Shown here: one piece after another, positions 12,380-24,237 of the stretch
Position numbering within the stretch: position 1 is the stretch's first letter
Layout: each line of letters starts with the position of its first letter
Source: Austropuccinia psidii
Taxonomy: Eukaryota; Basidiomycota; Pucciniomycetes; Pucciniales; Sphaerophragmiaceae
Direction: 5' to 3'
Assembly: GCA_023105745.1 (NCBI GenBank)
Contig: JALGQZ010000003.1
Span: forward strand, 41,121,185-41,185,184
Length of the DNA stretch: 64,000 nt
Made by a program: the position numbers and the translations under genes
Notes under the pieces: model-generated
Told to the model about the DNA's origin: nothing
Seen by the model: only the letters and a program-made list of their open reading frames with translations
The model's database searches: none

Positions 12380-13870
12380 AGAAGAAGGAATTTGTCAATA
12401 ATCAACTTATTGAAGCATACATTGATCAATCATTATCACCCAAAATGAAGCATGAGATTTTCAATGTGTTGTATGCATATAAAAATGCATTTGCCTCAGA
12501 TAACTAACCTTTAGACATTATAAAAGGACATGTAGTTGATATTACTCTTAATATGGACAGACCATACCCTCCAGTAACTAGAAGGCCAGCTTATCCAGAA
12601 AGTCCCAGAGCTAGAGAAGCCTTGGAAAAACATATCCAAGAGTTGATATGACTTGGTGCACCAAGAAAGGTAGGCTATAATCAGGAAGCTTAAGTGAAAA
12701 CTTCTGTTATTATTTCTTGGAATGATGTCGAATAAAGAATGGTTGGAGATTTCAGAGCATTGAATACCTACACAGTTCTAGATAGGTATCCAATTCCTAG
12801 AGTCCAAGAATATTTAACCCAATTGTCTAAAGCTAAGTATATAAAACAAATGGATGCATCAAAGGGCTCTCATTGAAATTTCCTTGACCCCCAAAGGCAA
12901 GAAATTACTTAGAATTATCACCCACTGTGGTATTTACCAGTATCTGTGAAGGCCATTTGGTATTGAAAATTCTCCGTCTTATTATCAAAGAATGAGGAAT
13001 ACCATATTTCCCACAGTATTATCTGAAGGTTGGCTCATTATTTATATGGATGATAAAATAATATGTTGAGATTCATGGTATTTAAACCTTGAAAGACTGG
13101 CAAGAGTAATTGACAAATTTGGAGGAGTGAATATGAGAATTTGACTCAAGAAATGCAACTTTGGCTTTGAGGAACTTAAAGCCCTAGGACATATTGTTTG
13201 TGGTTTAAGCTTGGGTATTGAAAAAAATAAATTATCAGCAGTATTACTTAAACCAATACCCCATAATCAGAAAGAAATTTTGTCTTTTCTCAGATTTTCC
13301 AGTTATTATAGGCAAAACCTGAAGGATTTTCTGATTCTAGCCAAGTCACTCTATTGAATCTGTGATCAACAAAAAGTATTTGAGATGACACAAGAAAGAA
13401 TTGAAGCTTATGAGAAGATGAGGAAAGACCTTACAGAAGCACCTTTACTCCTAGTTCCAGACTGGAATATACCTTTCAAATTTTACATTGATACATGTTG
13501 AGATGGATTTAGAGAAGCCCTACATCAAGTCCAGATTATTGATGACAAAACTACAGAATGACAAATATATGATATCTAAAGGCAAATTGAACAAAGAGAA
13601 TCCAGATATGGTGCAAGCCAAATGGAGTGCTTATGTTTGGTATGGGAACATGAGAAGTTACATTATTATCTTGATGGGAGTGATTTTGAAGTCATAACTG
13701 ACTTTATTGCAGTGAAATAATTTCTTAACATAAAGCCACCTAAGAGACATATGTTGAGATGGCAGATAGCCATCCAAGAATATAGAGGAAACATCACTAT
13801 ACTCCATAAATCAGGTAATATTAATAAGAATTATGATGGACTTAGTAGGTGGTATTTAAGAAATAACCCT
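12380..13870 (+). pseudogene. Reverse transcriptase and RNase H of element I
   Basis: Across several frames one can read RT blocks: VGDFRALNTYTVLDRYPIP, a finger-palm region, the active site IIYMDD (near 13040), CNFGFEELKALGHIV and a SYYRQNLKDF block. RNase H blocks follow (FKFYIDTC, then [17 protein letters not shown] and DGLSRW, with the open piece beginning at 13751). More than ten stops and indels interrupt it. The YMDD aspartates are still encoded. The arrangement matches the better preserved copies in elements II and V. Confidence 0.78.
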
Positions 13871-13879
13871 GATACCCCA

Positions 13880-15470
13880 GCTTATGTTCCTTTGGAAGGA
13901 GAACCACAAATTCCAATTGAAGGCATGAACATAACTGATATGGGGTCCAAATTCTTTGAGGAAGTCAGACAATCTTATAAGCAGCACAAGAATTTCCATA
14001 TGTTTAAATGCTTACTATATAAATACTGCAAAGACACAGATTTGGTTACTTCAATAGATAAAGTATGGAAAACTTCCTATTCTGAAGGAATATTGCACTT
14101 TTTTGACATAATAATCTACCACAGGACCAAACATTCCTGTTTAATGAAATTATGTAGTAGATTACTTATCAATACAATTCTTCATGAATATCATGATGAA
14201 ATCTACTATGAACACCTTTCATGAGACAGAACACTTGAAAAAGTGCAAAAATGTGAATGATGGCCATCTTGTAGAAACAAAACCATTGACTATTGCCACA
14301 CCTGTGACAGATGCCAAAAAGCAGACAGGAGTATAGGCAAGAAATTTGGACTTATGATTCATATTCAAGAACCAAAATCCCCTTGGGAAGATTTTCAAAT
14401 CGATTGGTTCACATCACTCTCTCCAAGTGGTGACGGAAGTTATAAAGCTTGGTTAGTAATTGTAGACAGATATAGAAAAACACACATATTCTTACCATGT
14501 CATAAATATGACACTGCTATGGATACAGCTCTTCTTCTATGGAATAGAGTTATTTCCCATAAAGGGTTATTTAATAATATCATAAGTGATAGAGATCCCA
14601 AATTCACGTCTGAACTTTGGACAAATATTCATAGATTGTTTGGGACCACATTTTTATTTTCTACAGCATTTGAACCTCAAACTGATGGGCTAGCACAAAG
14701 AATGATCCAAAATCTAGAGGAAATGATCAGAAGATTCTGTGCTTATGGATTAGAGTTCAAAGACTACAATGGCTTTACCTATTACAGGTGCACTCTAATA
14801 CCTGCATTGGAATTGTCATATAAGACATCAGTCCATTCTTCCACAGGTCAGACTCCTGCTATTTTAGAAAAACAATGGAATCCAAGACTCCCAACATACA
14901 CACTGAGGAAAGACTTAATAAAGATCCATCCTACAGCTTACAGCTGCAAAATGATTCTTGATAAAGTGAAACAATATGCAAAACAGAAGTGGGACAAGAG
15001 TCATAAAGTACCAGAATTCAAAGTATGGGACTTAGTTCTAGTTTAAACCTTCAATTTTAATAATATCAAAGGCCCAAAGAAACTCAAAGATTTTTATGTA
15101 GGACCTTTTGTTATTTTTGCCTTACATGAAACTAATGCAGTTCCAGTGGAATCGAGTTTTGAATTATAAAATAAACAATCAACTTTTCAAGTAAGCTTGT
15201 TAAAACCTTATCAAACAGCTGACAAAGAATTGTTTCCTTCAAGGAACCCAACTCCTTCAACTGTACCACCAGTGGAACAGAGTGAAGACAAAAAGATAAA
15301 GGAAGTCATTGAAGAAAGGAGACTGAGGGGTAAAAATCAAAGATAATATCTTTTCAGATATAGAAATACAGTACATGAAGATGAATGGATGGGAGAATCA
15401 GAAATACCTGAATCCAATAAACCCTTGAGAAGATTTAGACATGAAAGAAGGCCACAAGCCTGAATATGTC
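13880..15470 (+). pseudogene. Integrase and chromodomain of element I
   Basis: A zinc-binding HHCC region (YCHTCDRCQK near 14290-14325) precedes the catalytic core in the open frame 14354-15046: [16 protein letters not shown] and LAQRMIQNLEEM hold the D, D and E positions. A beta-barrel-like tail (DLVLV, FYVGPFVI) follows, then a chromodomain-like segment near 15290-15460 (ERRLRGKNQR, YLFRYRN, EDEWM-ESEIP, LRRFRHERRP). Chromodomains direct integration of this Ty3/gypsy group to heterochromatin, per family knowledge. Stops lie between the parts. Confidence 0.8.
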
Positions 15471-15601
15471 TATAAATGTACTTTAAGTTACTTGATCTGA
15501 GTAATGTAAAGAATTTTTTCAGTGGAGATAAATTCCTTTTGGAGCCTTTTTCTTCTTTAAAAAATATCATTCATAAAATTGTAGTAAAATTTTATTTTTT
15601 G

Positions 15602-15612
15602 GTGGGAGGGAA
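15602..15612 (+). promoter_or_regulatory. Polypurine tract of element I
   Basis: The purine-rich run GTGGGAGGGAA directly precedes the 3' LTR start TGTGAGCC at 15613. This is the expected primer for plus-strand DNA synthesis. Confidence 0.7.
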
Positions 15613-17308
15613 TGTGAGCCTTGATATATATTTTACATACCCAAATAGGCCACAATTATCTTTAAAAGGAATCTGAACTATGCATAACCCATAATTCTGG
15701 AATATATTCAAAATTAATAATTTTTAATTTCAGAAAAGATGGAAAACATTTTTGTGAGTAAGTAAATCCATGGATTTAAGGCCAGAGGCCAGATTTGGAT
15801 TGTACACAAAATTTTACCTAGGGTAGCTCCATAGAGGTAATGACCTTGAATTAACTCTATGATGTGGTAATATGGAAAATGCTTCAATAAAAAATCATCA
15901 ATACCACATAAAGGAATTGTGAAAATTCTTGTTTTTCTCAATTTCATCCCAAAATAATGTGAATGTGAGAAATACCATCTTACATATACACTAAGAATAG
16001 TGTTATTCATGTTTGTAGCACTTAATAATATGGTATTCCTAAATAAAGTTTTGATACACCCATAGCGGATATCAGTCTTGAAGCCTGAATTTCTATTTTT
16101 GTTGTGAAAATAGCTAAGGGGGACAAAATACATCAAAGAGAGCCAGGGTACCCAACTTGGGAGGCCTCTGAGGCATGGATATCTCTAAAGCTTAGATTAA
16201 TCACTGATAATGGCCAAATTAGTATACTAAAGCCTTTTGGGAACCTAGTTACCAAGTTAAACTCTCATTAAATCATAAGAGAATTGCAAATAAATTGCTA
16301 TTTTGACGTGCCAAGGAAGTAAAGAGAAACTTAGACCCCTTTAACGATGTCAATTCTTAATTCTTTTCCATGTATGAACCTTAAAAAAGTGATTAAAACT
16401 CATTTTTGACTAGTATCCATTGATTTACCTCATAGCAACATGCCATACTGTACTATTTGCAATTCTACGTAGAAATGAGGTAAAAACTTCAAAATTCATT
16501 AAAAATAAAGATTTTTATTGAATATTTCTGACTCTTTCAGTACTAATCAGGAGATGTATGACTCATAAATAAACCAAAAAAAATTATGTTTCATAAGTAA
16601 AATTAAAAGTCTTACTTACAGTCCATTTTTGATGATTCCACTTGAAATACTGCATCTTCAAGAATTCACACATAATACAAACTGGGATGAAATTTCCAAT
16701 AAAATTTATTACTTTGAGAAATTATTTTTTATTTTCAAATATGGGAAGAGTTACAGTTGTTATTCCTTTTATTCTTAACCATAAATGCTTTGGTAGTCAT
16801 GTCGAAGTATTAACCAAGTAATTATGATAATCTTATGTGAGGACAAATGATGCAATCAATAATCCAAAGATTATTATTGTTTTCTCTCTCACTGGATTTC
16901 CATTTTTCTCTATGGAATGCCTCTATGAGCTGTCTTTGGGTACAAGAGGCCTTCTCTTGCTGTTTTCTCTAAATAATCTTATTATCCAATCATATCTTTG
17001 TTACCAACAAGTAAGTATTAGTTTAATATTTTTGTTATGTGTTCTATTAATTTTAAATTGATAAGAAGGACGTGAAATCATAGAAATCAACTATATATTG
17101 TTGTGATACCGTTATAAATCAATTTTGATACCATAAATCCACAATTTATCATCAAAGCTCTCTGCCATATTATTTTCCAGGTTCACTGAATATTGCTGTG
17201 TGATTTATTATTAATTCTTAAGCTTTTTTTCTAGTATTTGTTTTCTTCAAGAATTATATTAATGATTATTCTTGTAAAAGATAATTATATATTAAAACAA
17301 TTTCATTA
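15613..17308 (+). repeat. 3' LTR of element I, end cut off
   Basis: It starts TGTGAGCCTTGATATA and follows the 5' LTR closely until the block ataattatatattaaaa near 17290. After TTA at 17306-17308 the sequence changes to GGGGGCGCAAAG and does not return to LTR sequence, so about 220 bp of the LTR end are missing or displaced. Confidence 0.85.
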
Positions 17309-17323
17309 GGGGGCGCAAAGTCA

Positions 17324-17356
17324 CCAAATCCTGCCTTACAATAATGCAGGATTTGG
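17324..17356. repeat. 11-bp perfect inverted repeat
   Basis: CCAAATCCTGC (17324-17334) and GCAGGATTTGG (17346-17356) form a perfect stem with an 11-nt loop, 15 bp inside the putative transposon end. Confidence 0.85.
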
Positions 17357-17866
17357 AACCCAAATCCCAACACTAAATGCCAGGTTTATTATGTATAAAT
17401 CACATGGAGTTTTAACTGAGTCCCCTGGTATTTTGACAAAATCCCATGTATCCATGATTTCAGTTTGAAGCCTATCCAAATGAGTATTCACAATTCTTAA
17501 CTGTAGAAAATATTATTCTATTCTCCATTTTGGAAAATCTGACAAACAGCTTACAGTCCATTTATACTTCTTCATCCATATCATAATGCCTTGTTCCAAA
17601 AAATACAAATCAATTCAGATATGAAGATCACCTCTGGCCTGCCTCATCCATCAGCTCACTTGAAATGTACAGATTATTTAACCATAATTAATTGGCTTTC
17701 AATCAAATCCAATTTCACGTCATGTTTTGGTGCTAGTGGTTAAGCATCTATTGCAAGACCTCCTTCCTCAAAGAAGCATGGATTTCAGCTTATTGCCATT
17801 GAGGTAAACAAAAACTCACAAAATCGCCTAAGCCTTAGCTCAAGCAGAATCCAAGATTGATGGCCA

Positions 17867-18806
17867 ATGTATAAAAAGAATTATATTGCAGCCAAAAAAT
17901 TTGAAAATTTAACTGGTGATGGACTAACAGACGGAGATGAGAGTAAAGGAATAAAATCAATGAGTGTTAAGATTGAAAGTATGTGTCCTTGCAATGCTGA
18001 AATGGATGTGCTCTTTGGCCACAAGCCCAATGTCACTCCCATTGCAAGCTATGTTTTGCAGGAAAAAGACAGCTTGAATGGTGATTATGATGATGATGTT
18101 TTGCTTGATAAGGTAAGTTATCATCTCTTCTTCTTTTTACCTGTGACAATTAAAGGTAATTTACTTTTTAAAGGAGAATAATGGTTTGCAATCACCTCTA
18201 AATCTTGCTCCTTTGATTCATAATGAAGATGACTTGGTTCAAGAAGAAAACATTAAAGATGAATCAGTAATTATGTGTAAGACTGATACTTATGAAATCC
18301 ATTGTTGATTATTTCTTCTTTGACCAGAAAAGTAAATCCATTACACATTCAACACAAAAGCATATTAAAGCATTGATGCCAAACTTGAATGACAAGAGTG
18401 GTTCTAGGAGAAGGCCAATGGATATGTTTTCACCAACATATGCAAATTTTCTTCAATGATGGCAAAAGGGTGTGTTTTGAACTTATGGTTACTGTGATAA
18501 ATACCACTGACAAAAGTCATGATTCTTAGCCCATGAAGCCAATGAAAATGCTTGTTTGGAGTGGGACAGCGAGAGATGGAATGAAGAGAAAGCAAGAAAT
18601 GATTTGAAGGAGTCAAGATTCGAAGGCAAATGGAGTTTGATGAGAAGAAACACACCAAGAAACATGAATTTGAAAAAGAAAAGTGGAATTGGAAATGTGA
18701 GCTTAAGGAAAGCAAATGCCAGATGGATATTACTATAGCAGCCTTGTCATCAAGCAGGTCAATTGATGGGCTGGAACACATTTTAAAATTAATCAATAGA
18801 AAATAG
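17867..18806 (+). pseudogene. Myb/SANT-like rust family protein, broken
   Basis: The first exon (17867 to about 18112) contains FENLTGDGLTDGDESKGIKS and CPCNAEMDVLFGHKPNVTP, a pattern I recall from multicopy rust proteins with Myb/SANT-like or NAM-associated domains. A GTAAGT donor follows at 18113, with an acceptor near 18174, and the frame then resumes with ENNGLQSPLN. A second GTAAGA donor near 18276 and a tttgaccag acceptor near 18327 fit a second intron. A later frame reads HEFEKEKWNWKCELKESK and ALSSSRSIDGLEHILKLI, the usual helical C-terminus. Stops near 18460 and frame changes make it non-functional. The intron positions are inferred. Confidence 0.55.
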
Positions 18807-19113
18807 CATATTAGGTATATGTGATGTGATGATGTTATATGTGGTGATTTGTTCAATAAAATTGATTTTTATTCTAAAGTGGGCCACCAATTTTTGATTG
18901 ATCTTCTGTTGTGTAATTTAATTGAAATTTATTACAAAATTAAAACTTCAGGCAAGTTTTGCATCAATATTTTATGTGCCAAATACCAAAGTCCAAGTCT
19001 TTTCCAATTGAAATTTAAGCCTCCCTCTGTATTACCTTTCTTTTGGATTTTTTGCCAAATACAAGTGGATGGGTGCTTTTTTGTTTTGTTGAAATTTTAT
19101 TTGATGTTATTTT

Positions 19114-19192
19114 ATGTTTTTTATGTTTTTTATGTTTTTTATGTTTTTTATGTTTTTTATGTTTTTTATGTTTTTTATGTTTTTTATGTTTT
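19114..19192 (+). repeat. 9-bp microsatellite (ATGTTTTTT)n
   Basis: About nine perfect copies of a 9-bp unit. Because the period is a multiple of three, it yields an artificial repeating peptide in open frames of both phases; these are not treated as genes. Confidence 0.95.
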
Positions 19193-19889
19193 CTTGTTTT
19201 CTATAAATTTCTTAAATTTATTTTTGTTTTGTTTTGTTTTATTTTTCTGTATTCAATTTTGGCATTTTGTTTTTAATTTTTGGATTTATTTTTATATATC
19301 TTTATAGGTTTTTGTTTTTTTAGTTTAATTTCTTTTTTATTTTGATTCACTTTTTTTTTTTTTTTAAAAAAAAATTTTTCTCCCAACTCTCTATTTAAAA
19401 CTGATTTTTTTAAGATTATTCAATTTTTTTTTTCATTTTTTTTAAATCAGTTAAATTCTCTATTTTTTGATTTTTTTAACAGGTTCAACCTCTCACTTCT
19501 TCACCCCTCACTCTTCAATTCAATTATTTTTTCTTTTTTAGATTATTCCAAAGAAGTACTTTTTTTGATAATTCAGGTACGTATTTTCATTTTTGTTTTT
19601 TTCACAGGCTCCACCTCTCACTCAAACTCTCTTTCTTTTTTTATAGATTATTCAAAAAAAATTTCTTTTTTTTATTATAAATAATCCATTGTTATTTTCA
19701 TTTTTTAGCAGTTTCCTCCTCCCATTCATCCACCTCCAATTTCACTCAACCCTTCACCTTCAACCCCCCATTCATCCATCACCAACTTCACCTCCCACCC
19801 CCCCATTCATCCACCACCGCAACCAGTCACCCTGAAACCTCCGAAAAAGGCTCCTGGCAGGTTTCAGGATTTAGGCACTCTATATCACT

Positions 19890-19947
19890 CCAAATTGATT
19901 TGGAATTGATTTGCAAGGCCTCTCAAATTGATTCCAAATCAATTTGG
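19890..19947. repeat. 17-bp perfect inverted repeat
   Basis: CCAAATTGATTTGGAAT at 19890-19906 pairs with ATTCCAAATCAATTTGG at 19931-19947 across a 24-nt spacer. It lies next to a second palindrome at 19971-19992 and after a C-rich patch, an arrangement that could be the end of a short non-autonomous element. Confidence 0.9.
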
Positions 19948-19970
19948 TGCCTTTTTTGGATTTTTGCTGT

Positions 19971-19992
19971 TAATGGCCTCTGGAGGCCATTA
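19971..19992. repeat. 10-bp palindrome TAATGGCCTC/GAGGCCATTA
   Basis: A perfect 10-bp inverted repeat with a 2-nt centre, followed at once by the smaller symmetric AATGAT...ATCATT. Confidence 0.9.
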
Positions 19993-20570
19993 AAAATGAT
20001 TAATTATCATTATTTTTACCAATGAATAATCTTTGTTGAATCACTTACTGACTCTATTTCTATTTTTTTTCTCATATCCATCATAATTCATTGAGGTTTT
20101 TTTAATAATCATCATAATTCATTGATGATTTTAATTTTAATTTTTTTTAATTCCTAATCATCTTTCATTCATGCTGATTTTTTTTCTTTTCTTTTTGATT
20201 GTTATGATTACTAACCCTCTTTTTGTTTTTTGTTTTTTTTGATGATCATTATTATTACTGACCCCATTTCTTTTAATCATCATCATAAATTATTTTTTAT
20301 TTTTTATTTTTATTTTTTTTAAAAAAAATCATATTTAATCTATGATTATTTTTTTTCTTTTTTTTGATGATTATCATTACTGACCTATGATTCTTATTTT
20401 ATTTCATTACTTTTAATTCTTGTTTAATCTTTTTACTTATTTGTTAATATAGGGGTGGATCATTTATAAGGGGTTCTTTTGCAATGGAATTTAATTTCAC
20501 TCCCCTTCCATAATAATCAAGATTCAAAATAACACCCCTTTATTCTATAACTCTTCAAATAATTCTAATG

Positions 20571-20673
20571 ATGTCATGGTTAGGACTAAACCAGACTCAT
20601 CACATCACCAGAATGATTTGAAAGATGATGACACTAATATTCCTTCTTTTATGTCATGGTTAGGACTAAACCA
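20571..20673 (+). repeat. 23-bp direct repeat, two copies
   Basis: An identical 23-bp sequence beginning ATGTCATGGTTAGG is present at 20571-20593 and 20651-20673, close to the left end of element II. It is not part of the LTR. The origin is unknown. Confidence 0.85.
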
Positions 20674-20688
20674 AATATAGAACATCAT

Positions 20689-22127
20689 TGTCAGGCTGAG
20701 TCTATGATAAAGGTGTATATGAGTATTTACAAGCTTTAACTATGACTGTGACACGGTAAAAATGGTTTCAAAAGATGATAAGATTGATAATAAATGATTT
20801 AATTTAAGATTTAAAGGGCTTTACTATAAAGATATAGTGGTGGTGAGCGCTGTTAAAAGCCCTGGGTGCAGCTTTACCTGTTGGATTACAATAATAAAGA
20901 CTACAATACTTTAAATTCAGAGTATACCTGATTATTTAACCAAGAGTAAAACTGTTTTTGACAGTTTACTACGTAGGTTATTCAAGAGCAGGATGAGGAA
21001 AGGTTTTTGGCTGTGAAAAGCCCTCCTTTTATCCTGAAATTGAGGTGGAAAGGCTGCTAGACCTTTCCACGTAGAGGAAGTGAAGATTTTTCACTCTCCA
21101 GGACAGGCTTGTGGTTTGCAAACAGCCTGTATACCCTGTATTGGGCTCAGATGTGGTTTTGAAACCACATCTGGGCAGTTTTCACCAATACAGGGTGAAA
21201 ACTTTCATCTGAGGACCTCACAGCCTGATTCTGACGTGTATGACGCGTAGAATGCTGTACAGAAACTGTATGGGACCCCAGTATTGACTGACATATGAGG
21301 TATTGAAGTAAAAACATGCTTCTTCGTCTATTTGACACCTCATATTCATGGTTATGGGATATTATCCCATGGTAAGGCTGTATCTGACAGCAGGTGGGAT
21401 TTTGACCTTAAAATGGCCATAACTCTGTCAGTTTTTGAGATATCAAGCTCATAGGTGGTTCGTTGAATAGCCCTGTATGCGCTCTACACAATGGTACCCA
21501 ACTTGACATGGTTATCATTAAATATGACAAAGTTATCCCATGTACAAGTATTTTTGTACATTGGCATGGTCTGGTCAAAAGCTGTATTAAGCTTGTTTGG
21601 CCAATAACTTCTGTTGTAGTTGAGTTATGAGGAAATGGATGGCACCATCAGATAGCCCTGATTGTGCTCTTTCCAAAAAGACCCCAATTTAGGTATCTCA
21701 CACTAAAACTGTAAAAGTTAGATGAGAGGTGAATGTTTTGTTCTCCCTTATTTGGTCTGAATTTGACCATAACTCAAGTAAAACTGGTGCTAGCTCAGTT
21801 TGGCTGGTACCATTGGATAGCCCTGGCTTAGAGCTTCACTTTGAGTACCCATTTGATGGGGTTAAGCCTCTCCTTCTAGATTTTAGATGAGAGGTGAAAT
21901 TTAAGGTTTATGCTCAGCAATAACTTGGAGCAGGAATAACTTTGTTATTTCTTGTCCTATGGTGATGGGACTTATATTTTCAGAAAGAGGTGAGTTTCCT
22001 CTTTCTTCTGATACCTTTTGAGCTAATTTGGCTCAGTTCCATGTTTTGGTGGTATTTTGGCTATACCATTGGTTTATGGTATTTTGGCTGTCATGCTTGT
22101 GCTCTGGTTTTGAGTCACAGGCTGACA
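20689..22127 (-). repeat. 3' LTR of element II
   Basis: On the - strand it starts TGTCAGCCTGTGACTC and ends GACTCAGCCTGACA. It is nearly identical to 48133-49554. The visible differences are scattered substitutions and a short deletion in the other copy near 48889. It also matches the LTR of element IV (49644-51078) and, more distantly, the solo LTR at 59486-60992. Confidence 0.93.
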
Positions 22128-22220
22128 TACCCTCCCTCTAAAAAAGGCTCATCATTGATGAGACTGTTCAGTCCTCCTAGAGGCTCTGAATCTCCTTAAA
22201 TGGAGGTTCCCATCTGGTAT
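22128..22220 (-). pseudogene. Displaced end of element II: chromodomain tail and polypurine tract
   Basis: On the - strand this 93-bp piece continues the chromodomain frame that stops at 41403. Read across the insertion it gives a DGNLHLRRFRASRR ending followed by two stops near 22150-22160, and then the purine run AGAGGGAGGG directly before the 3' LTR. It therefore supplies both the Pol stop codons and the plus-strand primer of element II. Confidence 0.85.
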
Positions 22221-24189
22221 TGTGGGAACTCCTCTTGTGTGGGATTAAAATGAGGCAGTACCTGGAGGGGGAAATCACAGGTAACTAGTTTTGAATTGCT
22301 AATAACTCCTGTAACCAAGGGTGGCAAGGGTGTATTGCCTGCCCCTCCTAAAATACTGAACAAAATCTTCCTTTGAGCTCACAAACCAAAATAAAATTAG
22401 TAAGTGGCTTTACAACTGCAGAAGACAAAATTCAGCAGTCTCAGATCAGACCTATTCAATAAATAATATGAAAAATAATGTCAGTAATTTGGTTAATTTT
22501 TAGATTTAATGAAATACTTGTCTGTTTTAATTTTAATAGTTTTTGGTGAAATTGAGGTGAGTTGTTTCTTCTTGGTTATAATTCCTTGGTAGGATGGGTT
22601 ATTTAAGGTTTTCTGGAAAATTTGATTGGTGTTGATAAAGGTAGTTTTGTTAAGGTATAGTTATAATAGAGTAAAATAATTTTTGAAAGGTTTGTTATTT
22701 TTTTAAGAGTGTTTAATAATAAGATAAAATTTTATTTGTTAAATTTAAGTGGTAAGGTTCTTTGATATTGGATTTTTAAAGGGGTAAGTTAATTTTAAAT
22801 CTTGATAAATTGTTTAATTTTACTGGATAAAATATCTTAATAGAGTAGTAACCCTAATCTTGGGTACTGGGTAATTTTTATTTTTTTATTTTAATAATAA
22901 TAAGATTCCACTGAGCTTAGCTACTGGGTAATCTTCAACACTATACTTCCACTGAGCTTAGCTACTGGGCAAGTAAATTTACTATAATATACTGGAGTAC
23001 CTCCCAGGTGAGGGATGACTTATTCCTGTGCTTGTAATGTGCAGAGGATATATTGTGCATGGGGGGGATTTTGAAATTTGGGGGGAGAGAGCCTCTCTAT
23101 TTATACCTTTTGGGAGCCCAGGGGGCCCTCCATGTGAGCTGTCTTTTTCCACTTTAATTCCTCTTGATTTCATCATGTGACTCCATTTTTGGTGAGGACC
23201 TTTCTTGCATGGGTCAGGTGATTTAAGGTTTGGTGATAATTTTTCTCTGCACAGCCTTCTTTCATCACATGATGGTCTTTTGGTGAGCTAATTATGATGT
23301 GATTTTCTTGGATTTTTCTTGCATGCATGAGGTGATTTCATTTTGGCTGAGGATTTTTCTTGTGCACAGCCTTTTTTCTGTCACATGACATTCTGTTGGT
23401 GGATGCAGTATCACATGATAACCTTGTAATTCCTTTGCATATGTCCTAATTTAGGCTGGGTAGAAATGGCTGTGTAATTTATGCAGGTGTCATGTTTGTT
23501 TTTCTTCTTTTTGAACTTTAAAATGAAGTCAGGTGATAACTTCTTGCATTGGTGAATTTACTGTTTTTTATGAGATGATGTGATTTTTGATTTTGACACA
23601 TGCTGTGCATAGTCATGTGGTTGTGATTGAATTGGAATTGTGTACTGCATGCAGCCTGTTGTAACTAGCTTTGGTTTGCATGAGGTGATGAGTAGTGTAA
23701 ATAATTATGTTTTAAGGTTTTAAGTGGGGATACTGTGGATATAAGATAAGGTACTCCTGGGGCTGTGTTGTAAATGAATTGCAGGAATTCCATGGAGTTG
23801 AGCTTTGCATCATGTAACTTTGAATGCAAGTTGGCTGTATAACTAATGCATGTGTCATTTTCTTGCTGCATGAGTCCTGTGGCTGTAAGGGGGTGTAAAG
23901 CTGGGTGGGGTGTGTAATTTAAAGGGTGGTACCTCATTTGTTGTAACTAGTTTGCTATATGTAAATTGATTTTTTACATATGCATAGTGAAATTGAATAA
24001 GTTATTTAAACACATACACTTCCCTTTGGTGCCTGTGCCATGGTTTTATGAGTTAAATCCAGCTTCTTGCTGTAAAATTGACCTTTTGGTGTAAATTTTG
24101 AGTGTAAGTCTGCCTGTAGGCTGGATTTCCTGCTGTTATAGGGTACTATGAGCTTGAGCCTGGTGAAAAAAATGGTATGGAATACCACA
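22221..24189 (-). repeat. 3' LTR of element III
   Basis: On the - strand it starts TGTGGTATTCCATACC and ends AGGAGTTCCCACA. It aligns end to end with 39429-41402. Most of it is almost identical, but the block 22490-22990 differs at many more places from its partner (39700-40210). The sequence ccactgagcttagctactgg occurs twice (around 22909 and 22948). A 90-codon frame (23665-23937, -) is open in both LTRs, but there is no other sign that it is used. Confidence 0.95.
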
Positions 24190-24206
24190 TCCCCCTCTCC
24201 ATTTAA
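24190..24206 (-). promoter_or_regulatory. Polypurine tract of element III
   Basis: On the - strand TTAAATGGAGAGGGGG lies immediately before the 3' LTR. It is the expected plus-strand primer. The same 16 nt recur at 28496-28511. Confidence 0.85.
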
Positions 24207-24237
24207 TGCTGTCCCCAGCATTCCAGGTGAGAGCTCT

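Larger units (their letters stand above)
5172..17308 (+). mobile_element. Element I: Ty3/gypsy retrotransposon, decayed
   Basis: Element I has a 5' LTR (5172-7088), a conserved GC-rich block after it, a leader, an accessory ORF, gag, protease, RT, RNase H, integrase with chromodomain, a polypurine tract and a 3' LTR (15613-17308, cut short). The Pol order marks Ty3/gypsy. It inserted into element 0. It is interrupted by a solo LTR in its gag region, and a PIF/Harbinger-like sequence follows TTA near the end of its 3' LTR. All ORFs have several stops. Confidence 0.88.
17309..18810 (+). mobile_element. Possible PIF/Harbinger-like fragment
   Basis: A GGGGGCGCAAAGTCACC end directly follows TTA, the 3-bp target typical of PIF/Harbinger transposons, inside the 3' LTR of element I. 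The segment carries a pseudogene of a Myb/SANT-like family often associated with such transposons. The opposite terminal inverted repeat and a transposase were not found, so only one end is supported. It could instead be a duplicated host gene fragment. Confidence 0.35.
18807..20688. other. T-rich low-complexity stretch, no gene seen
   Basis: Long T-rich runs on the + strand are broken by short C-rich patches (around 19720-19830) and by the inverted repeats listed separately. I see no coding pattern. The last part (about 20450-20688) is the pre-insertion target of element II and continues at 49560-49643 on the other side of it. Confidence 0.7.

Noticed and set aside
19043..19307. Open frames with a repeating Phe/Leu/Cys or Phe/Tyr/Val peptide
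   Set aside because: They are read from the 9-bp (ATGTTTTTT)n microsatellite, which keeps several frames open; no start context or homology supports a gene.
23665..23937. A 90-codon frame open in both LTRs of element III (also 40878-41150)
   Set aside because: The two LTRs are nearly identical there, so conservation is expected without selection; no domain or start context was seen.
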